Assembly: GCA_022792975.1 (NCBI GenBank)
Contig: JAAWCC010000030.1
Span: forward strand, 1 to 7,027
Source of the DNA: Clostridia bacterium
Lineage (GTDB): Bacteria > Bacillota_A > Clostridia > TANB77 > CAG-508
Length of the DNA: 7,027 nt
Reading direction: 5' to 3'
In this document: positions 5,930 through 7,027 of the stretch, one piece after another
How positions within the stretch are numbered: position 1 is the stretch's first letter
How the letters are laid out: every line of letters begins with the position of its first letter
The notes under the pieces: generated by a model
Database searches by the model: none
What the model was told of the DNA's origin: nothing
What the model saw: the letters and a program-made list of their open reading frames with translations, nothing else
Position numbers and translations under genes: made by a program

Positions 5930-6427
5930 TTACTTAATGTGGAAACCAATATAGAGCTTATTGGTCTGCTGCAGATAGATACCTGGCCGATCCCAAATCG
6001 ACTCTTGGCCAAAGATTTTTTCCAATTGCCGAAGTCTACTGAAGCCCACTTTGCATGTAACATATTTGTCGTCAGCTTCAGTCTCAAGGTGCAGCTCTCC
6101 GAGTTCGCGCTCAAATATGCGGCCTACAATATCCTCCTCTACCTGTTTTGCTGCCGGTCCGAATTCGCACTGAGTGCCCAGCTCCAAATAGAGCATGACA
6201 TGGAAGTTATTGGGAATACCCCAAAAATCTGCCTTCATACCGAGCAGATCCTTCTCACTTTTCATACCCATGCAACTAAGCACTCGCTCCAGCTCATTTC
6301 GGGAAAGTACAGTAGACACATCTATGCCTTCTGTTTCACTCGGATGTACTGCCTTGCACTGGAGCTTTCCCAAAATCATCACCTGGCTTCCAGCTTCTTC
6401 CCGAACCTCTCTGATGCTTCCAATCAT
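5930..6427 (-). CDS. Unrecognised 165-aa protein, GC-rich and probably transferred, with CGG read in frame
   Basis: I do not recognise this family. The start is ATG 6427-6425 with AGAGG seven bases upstream; a TTG at 6448 is also in frame but lies upstream of the binding site. The protein is soluble, with no signal peptide. Visible segments include GSIREVREEAGSQVMILG, NNFHVMLYLELGTQCEFGPA and RPGIYLQQTNKLYIGFHIK. Sampled stretches run at about 42-55% G+C, against roughly 20-35% in the neighbours, and codon choice differs (CTC, CGC, CGG, GCC). It has its own promoter, a dyad and a hairpin, so it looks like an inserted transcription unit. Arg9, Arg133 and Arg147 are CGG codons that keep one open frame. 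If CGG forced a +1 shift as in the neighbouring genes, translation would end at TGA after about 15 residues. Recent transfer, partial shift efficiency and a chimeric assembly are all possible. Confidence 0.65.
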   Translation of the reverse strand: MIGSIREVREEAGSQVMILGKLQCKAVHPSETEGIDVSTVLSRNELERVLSCMGMKSEKDLLGMKADFWGIPNNFHVMLYLELGTQCEFGPAAKQVEEDIVGRIFERELGELHLETEADDKYVTCKVGFSRLRQLEKIFGQESIWDRPGIYLQQTNKLYIGFHIK

Positions 6428-6452
6428 TCTTTTGCCTCTTTTCAACAATAGT

Positions 6453-6472
6453 CTTTACTGTATTAAGTAAAG
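6453..6472 (-). promoter_or_regulatory. Inverted repeat between promoter and start: possible operator
   Basis: CTTTACT-N6-AGTAAAG is a perfect 7-bp dyad lying just downstream of the -10 box (6481-6486) and upstream of the Shine-Dalgarno of the GC-rich gene. Its position near the transcription start would suit a repressor site. I do not recognise the regulator family; a 5'-leader hairpin is the alternative. Confidence 0.5.
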
Positions 6473-6480
6473 CCAATTAT

Positions 6481-6509
6481 ATTATACCATTATTTATGTA
6501 ACTTTGCAA
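6481..6509 (-). promoter_or_regulatory. Promoter of the GC-rich gene
   Basis: On the minus strand, TTGCAA (6509-6504), a 17-bp spacer and a perfect TATAAT (6486-6481) form a strong sigma-A-like promoter starting a few bases after the rubrerythrin stop. Unlike the gene it drives, it is AT-rich like the surroundings. Confidence 0.75.
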
Positions 6510-6513
6510 CAAT

Positions 6514-7027
6514 TTAATAATTCTCCGCTTTTATTTCAAAATATGCTTTTGGATGTGCACATACTGGGCATATTTCTGGAGCCTCTTTTCCTATAACTAT
6601 GTGTCCACAGTTTCTGCATTTCCAAATCTTATCTCCGTCTTTTGAGAATACTAATCCATCTTTTACATTTTCTAACAATTTAAGGTATCTTTCTTCATGC
6701 TCTTTTTCTATTTTCCCAACTTCTTCAAATAAAAACGCTATATCATCAAATCCTTCTTCTCTTGCCTCTCTTGCCATTCTTGCATACATATCTGTCCATT
6801 CAAAGTTTTCTCCTCCTGCTGCATCTTTTAGATTTTGTTCTGTTGAAGGCACAGCACCTCCATTTAGTAATTTAAACCAGATTTTTGCATGCTCCTTTTC
6901 ATTTGCTGCTGTTTCTTCAAATATTGCTGCTATCTGCTCATATCCATCCTTTTTAGCTTTACTTGCATAATATGTATATTTATTTCTTGCTTGTGATTCT
7001 CCTGCAAATGCCTCCCATAAATTTTTC
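6514..7027 (-). CDS. Rubrerythrin, 5' end cut by the window edge
   Basis: Rubrerythrin is a cytoplasmic peroxidase-type protein of anaerobes that reduces hydrogen peroxide using a diiron centre and a rubredoxin iron. The visible 170 residues begin KNLWEAFAGESQARNKY, so only about ten N-terminal residues are missing. Ferritin-like ligands are visible: Glu in AGESQAR, EKEHAKIW, the AREAREEGF glutamate and EKEHEERY. The C-terminal rubredoxin domain has CRNCGH and CPVCAHP. The frame is open to the window end, so no internal start should be used. Two CGG triplets (6523-6527 and 6605-6608 region) are out of frame (GCG-GAG, GAC-GGA), so this gene has no shift site. It marks the lineage as an anaerobe. 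No clear terminator is visible after its stop. Confidence 0.95.
   Translation of the reverse strand, partial: KNLWEAFAGESQARNKYTYYASKAKKDGYEQIAAIFEETAANEKEHAKIWFKLLNGGAVPSTEQNLKDAAGGENFEWTDMYARMAREAREEGFDDIAFLFEEVGKIEKEHEERYLKLLENVKDGLVFSKDGDKIWKCRNCGHIVIGKEAPEICPVCAHPKAYFEIKAENY

Noticed and set aside
5863..6114. 83-aa minus-strand ORF overlapping the 3' part of the GC-rich gene
   Set aside because: It is in the frame that a shift at CGG 6031 would reach, but it runs through the terminator hairpin, lacks a binding site and looks like low-quality shadow sequence. The 165-aa frame is coherent.
5939..6451. 170-aa plus-strand ORF opposite the GC-rich gene
   Set aside because: It is antisense with no ribosome binding site, and the promoter, dyad, start and terminator all fit the minus-strand gene.
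1..7027. CRISPR array, tRNA, rRNA, insertion sequence or riboswitch
   Set aside because: No regularly spaced repeats, cloverleaf-like segments, transposase motifs or terminal inverted repeats were seen. The only gaps are short and filled by promoters, a dyad and a hairpin.

Overview
This window looks like chromosomal DNA from a very AT-rich, Gram-positive, probably anaerobic bacterium of the Clostridia (Bacillota). The reasons are AGGAGG-type ribosome binding sites, sigma-A-like promoters, rubrerythrin, the order dCMP-deaminase / der / plsY / gpsA, and several clostridial-looking proteins of unknown function. This placement is inferred from sequence character; no database was searched.

Layout. 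Positions 1-992 (+ strand) hold a 19-bp palindrome, a small XRE-family regulator and a YcxB-like membrane protein with its own promoter. A membrane-anchored, Glu-rich protein of unknown function follows on the minus strand (975-1869), and then a 93-aa conserved-looking protein on the plus strand (1991-2272). Positions 2274-5766 are one compact minus-strand operon: deoxycytidylate deaminase, the ribosome-assembly GTPase Der, the acyl-phosphate glycerol-3-phosphate acyltransferase PlsY, and glycerol-3-phosphate dehydrogenase GpsA. PlsY and GpsA supply consecutive steps at the start of phospholipid synthesis. A much more GC-rich, unrecognised 165-aa gene (5930-6427) with its own promoter, inverted repeat and hairpin comes next. 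A rubrerythrin gene cut by the window end closes the window.

Main discovery. Under the standard code, four of the minus-strand genes (the 297-aa protein, gpsA, der and the deaminase) are broken by ten apparent one-base insertions. Every one has the same form: an extra C immediately before a glycine codon, so that the zero-frame codon is exactly CGG. Skipping the C of each CGG (reading CGGN as one glycine) restores full-length proteins with all family motifs, including both P-loops of Der. In the native-looking genes of the window I found no in-frame CGG that must be read as Arg. CGG therefore appears to act as a general +1 frameshift (or quadruplet CGGN = Gly) signal in this genome. The only gene with in-frame CGG that reads through normally (three times) is the GC-rich, foreign-looking one, which would be untranslatable under the rule. 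The main competing explanation is a systematic sequencing artefact; the strict codon phase and strand of the insertions argue against it.

After this reconstruction no stretch over 300 bases lacks a gene.
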